Numbered from the stretch's first letter, positions 36,282 to 45,814 are shown. The stretch is DNA of 64,000 bases from Dryocola sp031988645 (GCF_051307045.1 NZ_CP150452.1:3100001-3164000); one strand, 5' to 3'. Numbers and translations are program-made. The notes: generated by a model not told the origin, from the sequence alone.

Positions 36282-38538
36282 CTAAAACGCTGCTCCGCCC
36301 GCGGCAATTTCATCTTCAACCGTCTCCGGCAGCGATGCCAGCGGCTGCGGATAGCCAATCAAAAAGCCCTGCATATAGTCGATACCAAGGCGTTGCACCG
36401 CCTCCTTGAGCTCCTCGCTTTCCACGTATTCAGCCACGACCTGCATTTTTTTCATTCTTGCCAGCTGGCAGATGGATTCCACAATCTGATAGTCCAGGCT
36501 GCTGGTAAGCAGGTTGCGAATAAAGCTGCCGTCGATTTTTAATATGTCGGCGCTTATCTCCTTCAGGCGCGCATAGCTGGCGTAGCCGGTGCCAAAATCA
36601 TCGATAGCCACCCGGCAGCCCATGCGCTGAAGCGCGCTGAGCGTAATATTGGCCTGATCTAAATTAAGCAGCGAGTTGCTTTCCGTCACCTCAAAAATAA
36701 GCTGCCACGGCTCGATGTTATATTTTTTGAGCAGCCGTTTGACTTCCGTTGGCAGCTGCGTGCGGCTTACGGAAGCGGGCGTCAGGTTGATAGCGAAACG
36801 GCAGCCGGGAAGCCGTTCACGGCTGCGATCCATAAACTGCAGGGTAGCTTCGAGCACCCAGTGGTCAATCCTCGACGACAGGCCAAACTCATGGGCGATG
36901 GGTAAAAAACTGTCCGGGGTAAGCAGCTCGCCCTCGTCGCCCTTCATGCGCAGCAGGATTTCATGGTAAGAATCACCGCGTATGCCGGCGATTCGCTGCG
37001 CCATCAGGATGAAATTGCCGCAGTCCAGCGCGTTTTGCAGGCGGTTCATCATCGCAACCTTGCTTTTAACCATCTTCTGAACCTGCACCGAGCCCTGCTG
37101 CTGCAGGTTTTCAGGATGGTAGGTGGTCAGCGAAAGCTCGGCCATCGTGCTGAGCTCTCCCAGCAGAAGATACAGGTGGGACACCGGCTGCTTTACGTAA
37201 CAGTAGCTGATGCCGACCTGCGGCTGGAGCGGCATGCCGTCCCACATAAAGCGGAACTGCTTTACGCGAAGATCTATGGCTTCAATTCGCTCCTCGTGCG
37301 ACTCGTAATTTAATCGCAAAACCAAATCATGCCCGGAGAGATGGTAAATCTTTTCATCGCTGGTAAGGATCTGGCGCAAATACTCGCCCAGCTGCTGTTT
37401 GTACTGAATACGTAAAAGCACGCCGTAGTTTCGTCCCAGCAGTTCGAGCTCGGGGATACACAGAAAAGCAAGCGCGGACCAGGAATGGCTTCCAATATCA
37501 CGGTTAAGCGCGCGCAGGTTAGGCATCTGGATAATGGGATCGGTGAAGGCGGCCCGGTGGGCCTTTGCGTGCAGAAAACGCTGGCGCGTGGTTACCGAGG
37601 CCATCATGTAAATCGTTATTGAAAATATCGCGTAGCAGGAGGACGCGATGGCCAGATGAAGCTGGAACCCCATTTCCGTCGGTAAATAGTTATGGAACCC
37701 GCTACACAGAATAATCAGGATGAGGGTCCAGACGTTGGTAACAAACAGGAAGCCGAATCGCATGGCGCCCCATAGCATCACCGGCAAAATAAGGGTCAGC
37801 GTATAATCCGTTCTGAAAATAGAGGTGGAATCGCCCAGCGGCAACAGCAGCAGATTCACCAGCAGCGCCATCAGCCCAAGCCAGAGCGCCACTTCGGTTT
37901 TCGTCACCCCGTTTTGCACCTGCCCGCGCATCCTGGACAAAAAGGTAAAAACAAAGTGCGGGTTTCTAATCATACGAATGATGAAGTAGAAAAAAGGCAT
38001 GCCGGTTAAAGTGCCGACCAATACCGCCTGGAAATTTATCAGCGTGCGCGGATGGAGCGGGTTTTCCGAAACCATGCTCAACAAAGGGTCATACCAGCCG
38101 AAGAACAGACCGATTTGATAGATAAAAAGAAAAATCGCGGAATTAACCAGCACCAGCCAGAACATGCGCGGCAGCGTCAGCGGAATAAAGCCGAACGTGA
38201 CGGCGTGGCGACGCGGAACGAAGACGCGGTAAGCGGCAAAGCTCAGCGACAGCGGCAAAAGAAAATGGACGACGGCAAGCAGGGTGACTATCTCCCCTTT
38301 TATCGGGAGATAGCGAATAACGAGCGCAAGGACGATCCCCGGCAAAGCGGCCCCAGCCGAACACCATGATGAAAGCCGACAGCAGCCCAAGCGGCATATA
38401 GACCAGGAATACGCGTCCGCCTTCCAGCAGCGTATTGGCATTAAACCATACGGCCAGCGGCAGCATGAACGCCGGCAGTATCAGGGGCAGCGCCCACCAG
38501 TTATTTTTATGTTTGTTGTACCAGGTCACAAAATGCAT
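36282..38538 (-). CDS. yfgF: Cyclic-di-GMP phosphodiesterase YfgF, one frameshift as written
   Basis: YfgF is a membrane c-di-GMP phosphodiesterase, with N-terminal MASE1-type membrane segments (about residues 15-290), a degenerate GGDEF domain and a C-terminal EAL domain. The GGDEF signature is lost (LSGHDLVLRL), while the EAL part keeps EILLR, DDFGTGYASY and the lysine of LKIDGSFI. At about residue 61 TGGGCC reads TGGGGCC (CCCC at 38351-38354 on the + strand). Removing one base joins the N-terminus (MHFVTWYNKHKNN) to the rest and gives 751 residues, against 747 in E. coli. The extra base is at GGCC. A perfect FNR box lies upstream. Confidence 0.92.
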
Positions 38539-38664
38539 AGATGGTCGCCAGAAACCCTGTCAATCCTGCTCGGGTAATATTCAGCAAGGGCTCCATCCTG
38601 ACTGATAGAAACCATATCGCTATGGCGTGGACAGCAAATTTTAGTTAGGGATTTCAGCAAGGAA

Positions 38665-38678
38665 TTGATCCAGATCAA
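38665..38678. promoter_or_regulatory. FNR box between yfgF and yfgG
   Basis: TTGATCCAGATCAA is a perfect match to the FNR palindrome TTGAT-N4-ATCAA. It is 127 bases upstream of yfgF and about 213 upstream of yfgG. It predicts oxygen-responsive control of one or both genes. The rest of 38539-38890 holds no gene I can support. Confidence 0.85.
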
Positions 38679-38890
38679 TTTATGCGTGAAGTTATGCCCG
38701 CGGGGCTGAAAAAAAACGCTTTACGCAGCAATAAATAACCTCATATAAATATTAAGAAAGCTTTATATAAACTGGGTCAATGATTGCCTTGACTCTTTTT
38801 TACATGTTTAAGAATTGACCCTGGCGTATCACTATGCCTAAATATCTCTTGTCGCCCGCGGTTGACGGGCAAACCCCAGGGGCCTTTTGC

Positions 38891-39082
38891 GTGACACAGG
38901 TTACGAGTATGCGAAGACGACACCGATTTAATAGTCGAATGACCCGCATTATTCTGCTTATCAGTTTTCTTTTCCTTTTTGGCCGATTTGTCTATTCCTC
39001 TATTGGCGCCTGGTATCACCATCAGGACCAAAAGGCGCAGGTACAGCAAAACAGCCTGTCTGTGGACAGCGCTAACCGGTAA
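38891..39082 (+). CDS. yfgG: Small membrane protein YfgG
   Basis: A 63-residue protein, the E. coli YfgG length, when started at GTG 38891 (MTQVTSMRRRHRFNSRM). A longer frame begins at 38834. A basic N-terminus precedes one transmembrane segment (IILLISFLFLFGRFVYSSI, about residues 20-38), so the C-terminus should be periplasmic. E. coli YfgG has been linked to nickel and cobalt tolerance, which I recall only from the literature. Confidence 0.88.
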   Translation: MTQVTSMRRRHRFNSRMTRIILLISFLFLFGRFVYSSIGAWYHHQDQKAQVQQNSLSVDSANR

Positions 39083-39221
39083 CCTATTCTTCTTGTTATA
39101 AAATCTCGCCGTTTCCCGCGGTGCGCTTTGTCACGCCCGTCTTGCGCTCCTGAAAGATAAAAAGCAGGCGACGCGCTGCCGCCTGCAACCTTCGGATATC
39201 ACATCAGCAGGGTTTCCCTTA

Positions 39222-40002
39222 CTACGCCGTCGGCACAGTGCCGCCGTCAATCACATATTCCGTACCGGTGATCGTTGCTGCGCGAGAAGATGCCAGGAAG
39301 GCGATAAGGTTCGCCACTTCAACAGGTCTGGATGGCCGCCCTAATGGAATGCCCCCCAGCGAGTCCATAACGATCTTTTTCCCGCCTTCGTAATCCGTTC
39401 CTGCCTGCAAAGCGAGCCTTTGCGCCAAAGCGACGGACGCCTCCGTCTCAATCCAGCCGGGCGCCACCCGGACAACGCGCACGCCTTTGGCGGAGACCTC
39501 CTTCGACAGGCTCTTGCTGTAGGTTGATAATGCCGCCTTCGCGGCCGCGTATGCGGTGGTCGACTCCGGCAAAGGAAGCTCGCGCTGGATAGAGGTGACA
39601 TGAATGATAACGCCGGCCTCCTGCGCCAGCATGGCCGGCAACAGCGCGCGGTCCAGACGCACGGGCCGGCAGCAGATTCAGGTTCAGTTCGCGCTGCCAC
39701 TGCTCTTCATCGAGCGCGGCGAAACCTCCGGCAGGCGCCGAGGATCCGCCGAGTACATGAATAATGATATCCACGCCGCCAAAACGGGACATAACGGCAT
39801 TGGCTACCTGCTTGCAGCCTTCGACGGTTGTCAGGTCGGCGGCAATGAAAATTTCGGCTGAAGTAGCCGCCGGCTGCTCTCGCGCCGTTGTAAGCACACT
39901 CGCCCCCATTTCGCTGAACAAGCCAACGACGGCTTTGCCAACGCCCTTCGTCCCGGCCGTTACCAGGACGCGTTTCCCCTGTAGCTCCAGATTCATTGAC
40001 AT
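39222..40002 (-). CDS. Short-chain dehydrogenase/reductase, one frameshift as written
   Basis: An SDR-family NAD(P)-dependent oxidoreductase. The cofactor loop is TAGTKGVGKA, close to the classic TGxxxGxG, the active site is SxxYxxxK (STTAYAAAKAAL), and the C-terminus GTEYVIDGGTVPTA is typical. The frame breaks at about residue 112, where CCGGCCG reads CCGGCCCG (GGG at 39663-39665 on the + strand). One base less gives an SDR of about 259 residues. The substrate is unknown. The start overlaps the stop of the NTF2-like gene (TGATG), so they are coupled. It is absent from this place in E. coli. Confidence 0.88.
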
Positions 40003-40328
40003 CAGCGGATCTCCAGCGAATTGATTTTGTCGCCCGTCAGGTGAAACACATGGTCGAGCTGAACCGGGCTGCCGGGAAAATTGCCGACAACGTTTGCCGT
40101 AACGATCAGCCGATCGCCGTCTCGTGAAGCCGCGAGCGGTTCGACGGAGTATTCAAATTTCTTCTTCGCTTCGTATTTCCAGTTCAGGATGGCATCAAGC
40201 CCCTGGTACGTCTGTTTTTCGTCAGTGACAACCGCATCAGGCATGAAGCAACGGGTGATTTGTGCTATATCCGCGCCGTTACCAGCCTCGAAGTACAGGG
40301 TGACAGCATCGGGAAGAGACAGAGCCAT
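40002..40328 (-). CDS. NTF2-like (SnoaL-type) small protein
   Basis: A 108-residue protein with the pattern of the NTF2-like/SnoaL superfamily: an N-terminal helix (YFEAGNGADIAQITRCFMPDAVV), then a strand-rich barrel ending DHVFHLTGDKINSLEIR. Such proteins are often isomerases or polyketide-type cyclases, or companions to an oxidoreductase. It is the first gene of a two-gene unit with the SDR gene and is divergent from an HxlR regulator. Confidence 0.85.
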   Translation of the reverse strand: MALSLPDAVTLYFEAGNGADIAQITRCFMPDAVVTDEKQTYQGLDAILNWKYEAKKKFEYSVEPLAASRDGDRLIVTANVVGNFPGSPVQLDHVFHLTGDKINSLEIR

Positions 40329-40405
40329 GTTCGCATTCTCGCTAAGGTTTGCCGGAGAATCATTTTCGACATAGACTAACTAATTATCAAGAACGCACTA
40401 AAAAG

Positions 40406-40420
40406 TAAGTTACTGACTTA
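40406..40420. promoter_or_regulatory. Inverted repeat at the HxlR regulator start, possible operator
   Basis: TAAGT-N5-ACTTA overlaps the start of the regulator gene in the divergent intergenic region. HxlR proteins are dimers that often bind short palindromes next to their own gene. The role is inferred from position only. Confidence 0.4.
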
Positions 40421-40785
40421 TGAGAAAGATATATACCCCGGCCAGCGCCGCGCTGGGCGTTGAAGAAGTGATTCGCTTACTGGAAGGAAAATGGAAGCTC
40501 ATTATTCTTTTCCACCTTTTCGATGGCAAAGTGCAGCGCTATTCGGATCTTGAGAAGCTGATTGCGGGCATTTCCCAGAAAATGCTGGCCCAGCAGTTAC
40601 GGCAGCTTGAAGAAGACGGCATTGTTTCACGAAAAGTGTATCCGCAGGTTCCTCCCAAAGTTGAGTATCGCCTCACCGAGTGGGGCCAGGCCCTGTGCCC
40701 AGCTTTGGACTCAATGCTGAAATGGGCGGAACAACGCGACGCCTTGCTGCTGAAAGGGGCTGTGGAAGAAGGTCCTGCCGGCTAG
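40420..40785 (+). CDS. HxlR-family transcriptional regulator
   Basis: A 121-residue winged-helix protein of the HxlR family: LEGKWKLIILFHLFDGKVQRYSDLEKLI, then the recognition helix ISQKMLAQQLRQLEEDGIVSRKVYPQVPPKVEYRLTEWG. It is divergent from the NTF2-like/SDR pair and probably controls it in response to a quinone, aldehyde or similar electrophile, as other HxlR proteins do. The signal is not known. Confidence 0.9.
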   Translation: MRKIYTPASAALGVEEVIRLLEGKWKLIILFHLFDGKVQRYSDLEKLIAGISQKMLAQQLRQLEEDGIVSRKVYPQVPPKVEYRLTEWGQALCPALDSMLKWAEQRDALLLKGAVEEGPAG

Positions 40786-40818
40786 CCTGAAGGCATTAAT
40801 AAAAACAAGCGCCAGAAA

Positions 40819-40848
40819 ATAAAAAACCCTCTGTCAATACAGAGGGTT
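40819..40848 (-). terminator. Intrinsic terminator of guaBA
   Basis: AACCCTCTGT and ACAGAGGGTT form a 10-bp stem with a CAAT loop, followed by six Ts on the minus strand, 35 bases after the guaA stop. Confidence 0.93.
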
Positions 40849-40882
40849 GATAAGCAATGCTGAGCTTAAGCCAGGCACCCAA

Positions 40883-42460
40883 TCATTCCCACTCGATGGT
40901 CGCCGGCGGCTTGCCGCTGATGTCATAGACGACACGCGAGATGCCGTTGACTTCGTTGATGATGCGGTTGGATACGCGGCCAAGGAAGTCATACGGCAGG
41001 TGCGCCCAGTGTGCGGTCATAAAGTCGATGGTTTCAACCGCGCGCAGGGAAACAACCCAGTCGTATTTACGGCCATCGCCCATAACGCCAACGGAACGTA
41101 CCGGCAGGAATACGGTAAACGCCTGGCTCACTTTATTGTAGAGATCGGCTTTATGCAGCTCTTCGATAAAGATGGCGTCCGCACGGCGCAGAAGGTCGCA
41201 GTACTCTTTCTTCACTTCGCCCAGCACGCGCACGCCCAGACCCGGTCCCGGGAACGGGTGACGGTAGAGCATGTCGTACGGCAGGCCCAGCTCGAGGCCG
41301 ATTTTACGCACCTCGTCTTTAAACAGCTCTTTAAGCGGCTCAACCAGGCCCATCTTCATCTCTTTCGGCAGGCCGCCCACGTTGTGGTGGGATTTGATGA
41401 CGTGCGCTTTGCCGGTCGCGGAGGCAGCTGATTCGATAACGTCCGGATAGATGGTGCCCTGCGCCAGCCATTTTACGTCTTCCAGGCGCAGCGCCTCTTC
41501 GTCGAACACTTCGACAAAGACACGGCCAATGGTTTTACGCTTGGCTTCAGGATCGTTAATGCCCGCCAGCTGGGACAGGAAGCGTTCCTCTGCCGGTACA
41601 TGAACGATGTTCAGACCGAAGTGGTCGCCGAACATTTCCATTACCTGCGCGGCTTCGTTAAGACGCAGCAGGCCGTTGTCGACGAATACGCAGGTCAGAC
41701 GATCGCCGATGGCGCGGTGCAGCAGCATTGCGGTTACGGAAGAGTCCACGCCGCCGGACAGGCCAAGAATAACCTTGTCGTTGCCAACCTGCTCGCGAAT
41801 ACGCTCGATGGCGTCTTCGATAATTTTTGCCGGCGTCCACAGCGCTTCACAGCCGCAAATATCCAGCACAAAGCGCTCCAGCAGACGCTGGCCCTGGCGG
41901 GTATGGGTCACTTCCGGGTGGAACTGCACGCCGTAAAAGCGTTTTTCTTCGTTGGCCATAATGGCAAACGGGCAGGTTTCTGTGCTGGCGACGGTCACGA
42001 AGTCAGAAGGGATAGCCGTGACTTTATCGCCGTGGCTCATCCAGACGTCCAGCAGCGGTTTGCCCGTGGCGCTAAGAGAGTCTTCGATGCCGCGAACCAG
42101 AGCGCTGTCGGTTTTAACTTCCACCTGCGCGTAGCCAAACTCGCGTTCGTTAGAGCCTTCCACGTGGCCGCCAAGCTGCATCGCCATGGTCTGCATGCCG
42201 TAGCATACGCCAAATACCGGCACGCCGGCTTCAAACACGTATTCGGGGGCGCGCGGGCTGTTCAGCTCGGTGGTGCTTTCCGGGCCGCCGGAGAGAATGA
42301 TGCCGCTTGGATTGAATTCACGAATTTGTGCTTCAGTGACATCCCATGCCCACAGCTCGCAGTAAACGCCCAGCTCGCGCACGCGACGCGCGACCAGCTG
42401 GGTGTACTGAGAACCGAAATCAAGGATAAGTATGCGATGTTTATGGATATTTTCCGTCAT
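40883..42460 (-). CDS. guaA: GMP synthase (glutamine-hydrolysing) GuaA
   Basis: GuaA aminates XMP to GMP using glutamine and ATP. The protein is 525 residues, as in E. coli. The class I amidotransferase triad is in FGVCYGMQTMA (Cys) and QFHPEVTHT (His, Glu). The ATP pyrophosphatase loop is GLSGGVDSSV, and the dimerisation domain ends NGISRVVYDISGKPPATIEWE. It follows guaB in the same operon. Confidence 0.98.
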   Translation of the reverse strand: MTENIHKHRILILDFGSQYTQLVARRVRELGVYCELWAWDVTEAQIREFNPSGIILSGGPESTTELNSPRAPEYVFEAGVPVFGVCYGMQTMAMQLGGHVEGSNEREFGYAQVEVKTDSALVRGIEDSLSATGKPLLDVWMSHGDKVTAIPSDFVTVASTETCPFAIMANEEKRFYGVQFHPEVTHTRQGQRLLERFVLDICGCEALWTPAKIIEDAIERIREQVGNDKVILGLSGGVDSSVTAMLLHRAIGDRLTCVFVDNGLLRLNEAAQVMEMFGDHFGLNIVHVPAEERFLSQLAGINDPEAKRKTIGRVFVEVFDEEALRLEDVKWLAQGTIYPDVIESAASATGKAHVIKSHHNVGGLPKEMKMGLVEPLKELFKDEVRKIGLELGLPYDMLYRHPFPGPGLGVRVLGEVKKEYCDLLRRADAIFIEELHKADLYNKVSQAFTVFLPVRSVGVMGDGRKYDWVVSLRAVETIDFMTAHWAHLPYDFLGRVSNRIINEVNGISRVVYDISGKPPATIEWE

Positions 42461-42528
42461 TGACGCTAATTCCGAGGCAAGTGAAACAGAGAAAGTAAAT
42501 CGCCCGGCGCATGGCCGGGCGAGGAGAA

Positions 42529-43995
42529 TCAGGAGCCCATGCGGTAGTTCGGAGACTCTTTAGTAATGGTCACGTCGTGCACGTGACTCTCCTGGATGCC
42601 CGCACCGCTGATACGTACGAATTCCGCTTTGGTACGCAGCGCATCGATAGTACCACAGCCGGTCAGGCCCATACAGGAACGCAGGCCGCCCATCTGCTGG
42701 TGAACGATCTCTTTTAAGTGGCCCTTGTAAGCCACGCGGCCTTCGATACCTTCCGGCACCAGCTTGTCCGCAGCGTTATCGGTCTGGAAGTAACGGTCAG
42801 AAGAGCCTTTGGACATCGCGCCTAAAGAGCCCATGCCGCGGTAGGATTTGAAAGAACGGCCCTGGTAGAGTTCGATTTCGCCCGGGGACTCTTCCGTACC
42901 GGCCAGCATACCGCCAACCATGACGGCAGACGCGCCCGCGGCGATGGCTTTGGCGATATCGCCGGAGAAACGGATGCCGCCATCGGCGATAACCGGAATG
43001 CCGGTGCCTTCCAGCGCCTCAACGGCATCGGCTACGGCGGTGATCTGCGGAACGCCCACGCCGGTTACGATACGGGTAGTACAGATAGAGCCAGGACCGA
43101 TACCGACCTTCACCGCGCTTACGCCCGCTTCCGCCAGCGCGCGTGCGCCGGCAGCGGTCGCCACGTTGCCGCCGATGATTTGCAGATCGGGATATTTTGC
43201 GCGAGTTTCGCGAATACGTTGCAGAACGCCTTCGGAATGACCGTGAGAGGAGTCAATCAGCAGAATGTCCACGCCAGCCGCTACCAGAGCATCGATACGC
43301 TCTTCGTTGCCTGCGCCTGCCCCAACGGCAGCCCCAACGCGCAGACGGCCCTGGTCGTCTTTACAGGCGTTTGGTTTACGCTCTGCTTTCTGGAAGTCTT
43401 TAACGGTGATCATGCCGCGCAGATGGAAGCTGCTGTCGACAACCAGCGCCTTCTCAACGCGTTTCTCGTGCATTTTAGCCAGCACAACTTCGCGAGACTC
43501 GCCCTCTTTCACGGTTACCAGGCGCTCTTTCGGCGTCATGTACACGCTGACAGGCTGGTTCAGGTCGGTAACGAAACGCACGTCGCGGCCGGTGATAATA
43601 CCCACCAGCTCGTAGTTTTCGGTTACCACGGGATAGCCTGCGAAGCCGTTACGCGCGGTCAGCTCTTTCACTTCGCGTAAGGTCGTGGTTGGCAGCACGG
43701 TTTGCGGGTCGGTAACCACGCCGCTTTCGTGTTTTTTCACGCGTTTGACTTCTTCAGCCTGGCGCTCAATCGACATATTTTTGTGGATGAAACCAAGACC
43801 ACCTTCCTGAGCCAGCGCAATTGCCAGGCGTGCTTCGGTCACGGTATCCATGGCTGCGGACAGCATAGGGATATTGAGACGAATAGTTTTGGTCAGTTGG
43901 GTGCTTAAATCCGCCGTATTAGGCAGAACGGTGGAGTGAGCTGGGACAAGGAGAACGTCATCAAACGTCAGTGCTTCTTTGGCGATTCGTAGCAT
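42529..43995 (-). CDS. guaB: IMP dehydrogenase GuaB
   Basis: GuaB oxidises IMP to XMP with NAD+, the controlling step to guanine nucleotides. The protein is 488 residues as in E. coli. Two CBS domains lie at about 95-205. The catalytic cysteine is in GPGSICTTRI, the phosphate loops are IADGGIRFSGD and GGMLAGTEESPGE, and the flap is KGSSDRYFQ. It is the first gene of guaBA. Confidence 0.98.
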   Translation of the reverse strand: MLRIAKEALTFDDVLLVPAHSTVLPNTADLSTQLTKTIRLNIPMLSAAMDTVTEARLAIALAQEGGLGFIHKNMSIERQAEEVKRVKKHESGVVTDPQTVLPTTTLREVKELTARNGFAGYPVVTENYELVGIITGRDVRFVTDLNQPVSVYMTPKERLVTVKEGESREVVLAKMHEKRVEKALVVDSSFHLRGMITVKDFQKAERKPNACKDDQGRLRVGAAVGAGAGNEERIDALVAAGVDILLIDSSHGHSEGVLQRIRETRAKYPDLQIIGGNVATAAGARALAEAGVSAVKVGIGPGSICTTRIVTGVGVPQITAVADAVEALEGTGIPVIADGGIRFSGDIAKAIAAGASAVMVGGMLAGTEESPGEIELYQGRSFKSYRGMGSLGAMSKGSSDRYFQTDNAADKLVPEGIEGRVAYKGHLKEIVHQQMGGLRSCMGLTGCGTIDALRTKAEFVRISGAGIQESHVHDVTITKESPNYRMGS

Positions 43996-44046
43996 GGCAA
44001 TATCTCAACCTGGGGTGAATGAGAACAGATAAAATATTGCCGCGGC

Positions 44047-44072
44047 ATTATACAGAGCGGAATCGATTGCAT
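44047..44072 (-). promoter_or_regulatory. guaB promoter -10 with overlapping PurR box
   Basis: On the minus strand a perfect TATAAT lies at 44047-44052, about 52 bases before the guaB start. A PurR-like 16-mer at 44057-44072 matches the consensus at 11 of 16 positions and overlaps the -35 region, the arrangement known for E. coli guaBA. Confidence 0.7.
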
Positions 44073-44149
44073 CCACACTTTTTTAAGAAAACTCCTTGCC
44101 ACCCGCGTCAGGGCGGGTAGTATGAACCGAATAACCTGCTGATTTAAAA

Positions 44150-44165
44150 TTTGATCCAGCTCACA
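44150..44165. promoter_or_regulatory. CRP site upstream of guaBA, overlapping the xseA start
   Basis: TTTGA-TCCAGC-TCACA differs from the CRP half-site pattern TGTGA-N6-TCACA by one base. Its centre lies about 117 bases upstream of the guaB start point predicted from the -10 at 44047, matching the CRP position reported for E. coli guaBA. The last bases are the xseA ATG. Confidence 0.7.
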
Positions 44166-45547
44166 TGCCTATCGCAAACTCTCCTTCAATTTTTACCGTC
44201 ACGCGCCTGAACCAGGCGGTCCGTTCGCTGCTGGAGCAGGAAATGGGGCAGGTCTGGATCAGCGGCGAAATTTCTAATTTCAGCCAGCCCTCTTCCGGCC
44301 ACTGGTACTTCACCCTCAAAGACGATACCGCTCAGGTGCGCTGTGCGATGTTTCGCAACAGCAACCGGCGCGTGACCTTCCGGCCGCAGCACGGTCAGCA
44401 GGTGCTGGTGCGCGCCAACATCACGCTTTATGAGCCGCGCGGCGACTACCAGATTATCGTTGAGAGCATGCAGCCCGCCGGCGAAGGGCTTCTGCAACAG
44501 CAGTATGAACAGCTCAAGCAGCGTTTAGCCGAGGAAGGGCTATTCGCGCAGCAGCATAAAAAAGCGCTGCCCGCGCCGGCGCGCCGGGTGGGGGTTATTA
44601 CCTCAAAAACCGGCGCTGCGCTGCATGACATTTTGCATGTGTTAAAACGTCGCGACCCTTCCCTGCCCGTCGTCATCTACCCAACGGCCGTTCAGGGCGC
44701 GGATGCGCCAGCGCAAATCGTTCGCGCGATCGAGCTTGCGAACCTGCGCGGGGAATGCGACGTGCTGATAGTCGGTCGCGGCGGCGGCTCGCTGGAAGAT
44801 TTATGGAGCTTTAACGATGAGCGGGTAGCGCGCGCTATTTTCGCCAGCCAAATCCCGGTCGTCAGTGCCGTAGGGCATGAAACCGACGTTACCATTGCCG
44901 ATTTTATCGCTGATTTGCGGGCGCCCACGCCTTCCGCGGCCGCCGAAATCGTCAGCCGCAATCAGGTGGAGCTGTTACGCCAGATTCAGTCGCAGCAGGT
45001 ACGCATGGAGATGGCGATGGATTATTACCTTGCGCAACGGACGCAGCGCTTTACTCGTCTGCAGCACCGTTTGCAGCAGCAGCATCCGCAGCTGCGCCTG
45101 GCGCGTCAGCAAACGACGCTTGAACGCCTGCAGCAGCGCCTGAGCGTCGCCATGGATAGCAGGCTGCGCCGTTCCACCCAGCTGCAGCAACGCCTGGCGC
45201 AGCGGCTGAATCAGCAGCAGCCGCAGGCGCGTATCCATCGCGCGCAAACGCGTATTCAGCAGCTTGAATATCGGCTGTCGCAGGTGCTGACCGCCAGGCT
45301 GAATACCACCCGACAGCGTTTTGGCACCGCCATTGCGCAACTGGAAGCCGTCAGCCCGCTGGCAACCCTTGCCCGCGGCTACAGCGTCACAACGCAGGCC
45401 GACGGCAAAGTCTTGAAAAAGGCGAAACAGGTGAAGTCCGGTGAAACGCTGACCACGCGTCTGGAAGACGGCTGGGTGGAAAGCCAGGTCACCGGCGTGA
45501 CGCCGGTAAAACCCGCCCGCAGGCGTAAACCCGCGGCGAAAAGCTAA
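44165..45547 (+). CDS. xseA: Exodeoxyribonuclease VII large subunit XseA
   Basis: XseA is the catalytic subunit of exonuclease VII, which trims single-stranded DNA from both ends. The protein is 460 residues (456 in E. coli). An N-terminal OB fold (VWISGEISNFSQPSSGHWYFTLKD) binds DNA, the catalytic block is VIVGRGGGSLEDLW and VSAVGHETDVTIADF, and a long Gln/Arg-rich coiled coil follows from about residue 270. A shorter basic C-terminus ends RRRKPAAKS. It is divergent from guaB. Confidence 0.97.
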   Translation: MPIANSPSIFTVTRLNQAVRSLLEQEMGQVWISGEISNFSQPSSGHWYFTLKDDTAQVRCAMFRNSNRRVTFRPQHGQQVLVRANITLYEPRGDYQIIVESMQPAGEGLLQQQYEQLKQRLAEEGLFAQQHKKALPAPARRVGVITSKTGAALHDILHVLKRRDPSLPVVIYPTAVQGADAPAQIVRAIELANLRGECDVLIVGRGGGSLEDLWSFNDERVARAIFASQIPVVSAVGHETDVTIADFIADLRAPTPSAAAEIVSRNQVELLRQIQSQQVRMEMAMDYYLAQRTQRFTRLQHRLQQQHPQLRLARQQTTLERLQQRLSVAMDSRLRRSTQLQQRLAQRLNQQQPQARIHRAQTRIQQLEYRLSQVLTARLNTTRQRFGTAIAQLEAVSPLATLARGYSVTTQADGKVLKKAKQVKSGETLTTRLEDGWVESQVTGVTPVKPARRRKPAAKS

Positions 45548-45550
45548 GTC

Positions 45551-45773
45551 TTAGCGAGCAACGGGGACGAACTCGACACGTTTCTTTGAGATCAGCCCGT
45601 GGCCGTTTTGGCAAAAATAATCTACGGCGCCGCAGGCTTTTAGCACTTCCAGCGGCGCATGACAGTCGGGACAGCGGGGCCTGCAGAATGAAATCCTGGC
45701 CGCAGCTTTCGCAGCGTGCGCCGCTATCCGTTGCCGTGAGCGGCTTATCGCAGACTGGACAATTAAGCTCCAT
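45551..45773 (-). CDS. yfgJ: Zinc-ribbon protein YfgJ, one frameshift as written
   Basis: A small zinc-ribbon protein. The first pair of zinc knuckles is CPVC and CESCGQ. At about residue 31 CAGGCCCG reads CAGGCCCCG (GGGG at 45676-45679 on the + strand). Removing one base restores a second ribbon with CPDC and a CxxxGH pair and the end KKRVEFVPVAR, for 73 residues (71 in E. coli). The extra base is at GGCC. An ATG one codon upstream (45776) is an alternative start. The stop converges on xseA. The function is unknown. Confidence 0.88.
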
Positions 45774-45782
45774 CATTTCTCC

Positions 45783-45814
45783 TCAAAAAACCAAACGGGA
45801 GCCTTTCGCTCCCG
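45783..45814 (-). terminator. Intrinsic terminator-like hairpin just before yfgJ
   Basis: On the minus strand CGGGAGC and GCTCCCG pair around GAAAG and are followed by TTTGGTTTTTTG. The T run ends only a few bases before the yfgJ ribosome site GAGGAG. It can stop transcripts coming from the island, and could also act as an attenuator in the yfgJ leader. Confidence 0.8.
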
